Assembly: GCA_015478945.1 (NCBI GenBank)
Contig: JABUQX010113631.1
Coordinates: forward strand, 5,001-26,093
Length of the DNA stretch: 21,093 bases
Direction of reading: 5' to 3'
Origin: Trachelipus rathkii
Lineage: Eukaryota > Arthropoda > Malacostraca > Isopoda > Trachelipodidae
Below are positions 19,149-21,093 of this stretch, piece after piece. The notes beneath the pieces are model-generated. The model was not told where the DNA came from. It saw nothing but the letters and a program-made list of their open reading frames with translations, and did no database searches. A program made the translations under genes and the position numbers. How positions within the stretch are numbered: position 1 is the stretch's first letter; every line of letters starts with the position of its first letter.

Positions 19149-19535
19149 AGGTTCTATGAATGGTAGTAAATACTTTGAAAGTTTGTACGTAGGAGAATTA
19201 ATAGCTGAAAGGATAGGTCTAAAAGGAAGACCAGGTTTATGGGTTTGGTAACCCATATAGTAAGCTTGGGGTAGAGCCTGAAACAAAAAGAGAATTCTGT
19301 AAACTAGACACACCTTGTTTTTTGAGAGATCTGAGGAAGTTATTAATTTTTTGCCTTCTATTCGTAAAATGTGTTTGAAAACGTCACCAATCAGACGACG
19401 GAATTTGGAAGAATCTGACAATATTTGTTGTATTTTTTCAATATATGAGGTTTTATCAACAATAACGACTCTCTTTCCCTTATCGGGTCTACAGACGACA
19501 AATGATTCATCCCTTCTAAGATTCTGGAGTATTTT
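19107..19535 (-). pseudogene. PLE-2 reverse transcriptase, N-terminal open piece
   Basis: Open from about 19535 to 19107. It reads RRDESFVVCRPDKGKRVVIV (nucleotide-facing RT start), then SSKFRRLIGD, a less conserved stretch, and YYMGYQTHKPGLPFRPILSA with SPTYKLSKYLLPFIEP. The last is the PLE signature (Y)GLPKTHKPG.PLRPI..... SPTY.L.K.L. The frame is then broken by a run of isoleucine codons from an (ATT)n microsatellite at 19118-19149 sitting inside the coding region. Motif A resumes beyond it at 19062. An ATG-like start is not meaningful for this internal piece. Confidence 0.85.
19118..19149. repeat. (ATT)n microsatellite inside RT coding region
   Basis: Ten ATT/TAT units that interrupt the PLE-2 RT between SPTYKLSKYL and motif A. 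They add a poly-isoleucine run in the minus frame. Confidence 0.93.
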
Positions 19536-19934
19536 AAAAAATCATTGAAAAGAAAAAAGCAGTGAAAATATCTTTCTACCGTTAAAGTTATAAAAAAACT
19601 TTTTAGTCAATAGGAAGTAGATTGAGATGATTCTTGAAACCTATTTAACATAACATGCATATTTTTTAAGTTGTAAAACACGAGCCTTTCAAAAGCCTAA
19701 GAAATACTGACAAGAAATTAAGTTTAAAAGCCTGGTCACAACTAAATTATTTAATCCTAAAGATAAAACTCTCTCTTTCTCTGCGTTGAAAGTATATTTT
19801 TCTTGAGCGAAATTGCACACTACCTTTTAGTCAAAATATTTACTATGCAAGAGTCTGGCTCGCGGCAAACGCAAGTTTGTTTCATTTATCATCCTGTCTT
19901 ACGGGCTTGTAGTTCATTTACTGTTCTATACCGT

Positions 19935-20292
19935 TTAGTTATAAAATAAATAATATATCTTATAAAATGCATAAAGGAAAACAATAAAGGACAGAGATAG
20001 ACGAAGCTGTGAACTACATGTCGAAGTCTCTTCATCGAGTTTATCTATCAGTTTACGTTTGAAATTAATCTCCTTAAGTAGTAGCTTAGATAGCCATGAC
20101 TTATAAAAATCACTATTGTGCAGTGAAGCTTTATAAAGTTTAAATCTCATGAATTTTGGAACATAATTATATGCTTTACATACCATTAAGAATTGTAGGT
20201 CGAGTTTTGCTTTCGTGAGCTTCTTAAATATAGACTCAAATTTTCGGAAAATTCGTAATACGTCTTCATTGTAACGGTTTTTCAATATGTCG
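19935..20292 (-). pseudogene. PLE-2 N-terminal domain
   Basis: Open for about 118 codons from near 20292. The annotated-style start would be a TTG, but the frame continues upstream as SIAD, so the true start lies in the pseudo-LTR or is lost. Residues LDLQFLMVCKAYNYVPKFMR and FKLYKASL..SDFYKSW match the conserved N-terminal region of PLE proteins (L.L.FL..C......PKF..F.......S..Y). A Lys/Arg-rich helix follows (KLLLKEINFKRKLIDKL). The last ~25 residues become hydrophobic and Y-rich, which looks like an out-of-frame tail after a frameshift near 19995. Confidence 0.8.
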
Positions 20293-20383
20293 GCAATAGA
20301 TTTGTTCTTTGGGAGCCTAGTCTTAATAATAAACAGGAAGACGAAAACAAAAATGGAGAAAGCATTCTTTATTCATAAACTCT

Positions 20384-20416
20384 GGACGTTTCGGGTATTA
20401 CTCGACCCATCTTCAG
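20384..20416 (-). ncRNA. hammerhead-ribozyme-like motif, copy 2
   Basis: Minus strand: TTTG, CTGAAGA core, TGGGT, loop CGAGTAAT, ACCC, GAAAC, GTC, CAGA. It differs from copy 1 by one base fewer in the loop. Here TTTG before the core can pair with CAGA after GTC, giving a 4-bp helix I that copy 1 lacks. Position in the pseudo-LTR fits the hammerheads known from PLEs. Activity is unproven. Confidence 0.62.
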
Positions 20417-20675
20417 CAAACAATTTACTCTAAAAATAATTAAAATTTACAATTAAAATTAAAAGATGAAAAAACTATATAACAATATTAATATTAATAC
20501 ACTATGAATAAAGTTTACATTAAAAATTGGAAAACAAATCACATAAATGAAAATGAAAACAAAATCACAAATTGACATAAAATGGATAAAAAACTTAAAC
20601 AAACGCACCTGACAGAATCTAAGTAAATTTTGTAGTGTACTGAGTTACGAAATTTTAATATTGAAAATTACAGAA

Positions 20676-20758
20676 TTATATATATAAATATAATATATAA
20701 ATATATATATATATATATTATTATATTATTATTAATAACTATATATATAATCTATATT

Positions 20759-20793
<35 letters not shown>

Positions 20794-20878
20794 ATATATA
20801 TATATTATATTATATTTATATATATATCTTATATTTATTATTATTATATATATATATAATTATATATATATTATATAT
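20676..20878. repeat. (TA)n array inside pseudo-LTR copy 2
   Basis: Imperfect TA repeats, shorter than but at the same position as 17096-17415. Confidence 0.9.
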
Positions 20879-21093
20879 AGTTAAAGTTAGTTGGTTAAAA
20901 CAGAATAATTATTGTTTGAAACAGTATGTTAATTTATAGTGTTAAAATACAAGTTGATGAACAATAAACTAAAAAAAAATAAATTATAATAATAATAAAT
21001 AATAATAATATAATAATAATATAATAATAATAATTAATAATTAATAAATAATTATAATATCATAATAATAATAATATTATAATAATAATAATT

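Larger units (their letters stand above)
17730..20292 (-). pseudogene. Penelope-like retroelement PLE-2, nearly full-length body
   Basis: Single decayed RT plus GIY-YIG gene. In minus-strand order: N-terminal domain (20285-19935), a linker with ERVLSLGLNN near 19780-19750, RT start PDKGKRVVIVDKTSYI near 19500-19450, RT with THKPGLPFRPI (about 19240-19205), motif A SFDVQSLFTNVPV (19062-19021), motif B GEMGSPLSPAFG (about 18867-18822), motif C RYVNDCF (about 18740-18715), HPNIVFTMEGESNN near 18650, nuclease start VYMY..TDCNVRY (about 18070-18025) and C-terminus SSIRSHSLENGHS to LKPELNKNQSSI (17935-17755). The order is exactly that of PLEs. Many stops and frameshifts, and the YVDD to YVND change in motif C (loss of a catalytic Asp), show it is dead. 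It is a different family from PLE-1, because motif spacing and sequence differ. Confidence 0.88.
20293..21093 (-). repeat. PLE-2 pseudo-LTR, upstream (5') copy, cut by window end
   Basis: Direct repeat of 16721-17700, described there. It includes a (TA)n array at about 20676-20878 and an (AAT)n array from 20980 to the window end. On the minus strand it reads straight into the PLE-2 N-terminal frame. It may equally be the 3' end of a second, head-to-tail PLE-2 copy lying beyond the window. Confidence 0.85.

Overview
This looks like a non-genic stretch of a repeat-rich animal nuclear genome. I see no intact host protein gene, rRNA or tRNA. About a third of the window is simple repeat: (TA)n blocks of up to 1.5 kb, plus (AG)n, (ATT)n and (TTTA)n. 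The recognisable coding material is decayed transposon sequence. It consists of two families of Penelope-like retroelements (PLEs) with the GIY-YIG endonuclease, and two scraps of hAT-type transposase. Such microsatellite density together with PLEs and hAT elements suggests an aquatic invertebrate, and a decapod crustacean is my best guess. That is inference from composition; nothing in the window identifies the species.

Layout. 1-4487: (TA)n blocks, a 1.9-kb stretch with no recognisable gene, a plus-strand hAT scrap near 2.3 kb and a minus-strand hAT C-terminal scrap near 3.1 kb. 4488-8237: two PLE copies of one family (called PLE-1 here) joined head to head, minus-strand copy on the left and plus-strand copy on the right. 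Their inner ~950 bp are nearly identical and their outer parts are more diverged. The left copy carries a ~230-bp unrelated segment exactly at the boundary. 8238-10110: (TA)n and (ATT)n arrays around three small non-repetitive islands with hairpins. 10115-14050: a ~3.9-kb palindromic element. Its outer arms contain a 23-bp minisatellite and GAGTCG-like words, and its inner arms are tandem monomers around TGATCTATTGATC, forward on the left and inverted on the right. It resembles a foldback element. 14876-16345: a 1.5-kb degenerate (TA)n tract. 16721-21093: a second PLE (PLE-2), nearly full length, on the minus strand between two direct repeats (pseudo-LTRs). Each repeat carries a hammerhead-ribozyme-like motif and built-in (TA)n and (AAT)n arrays.

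How the parts relate. In PLEs one protein supplies the reverse transcriptase and the GIY-YIG nuclease that nicks the target, and the hammerhead motif sits in the terminal repeats. All copies here carry stops and frameshifts and are presumably dead. Many single-base indels at homopolymers could also be long-read assembly errors. The most interesting structures are the mosaic head-to-head PLE-1 pair, the foldback-like satellite palindrome and the microsatellite-bearing PLE-2 pseudo-LTRs.
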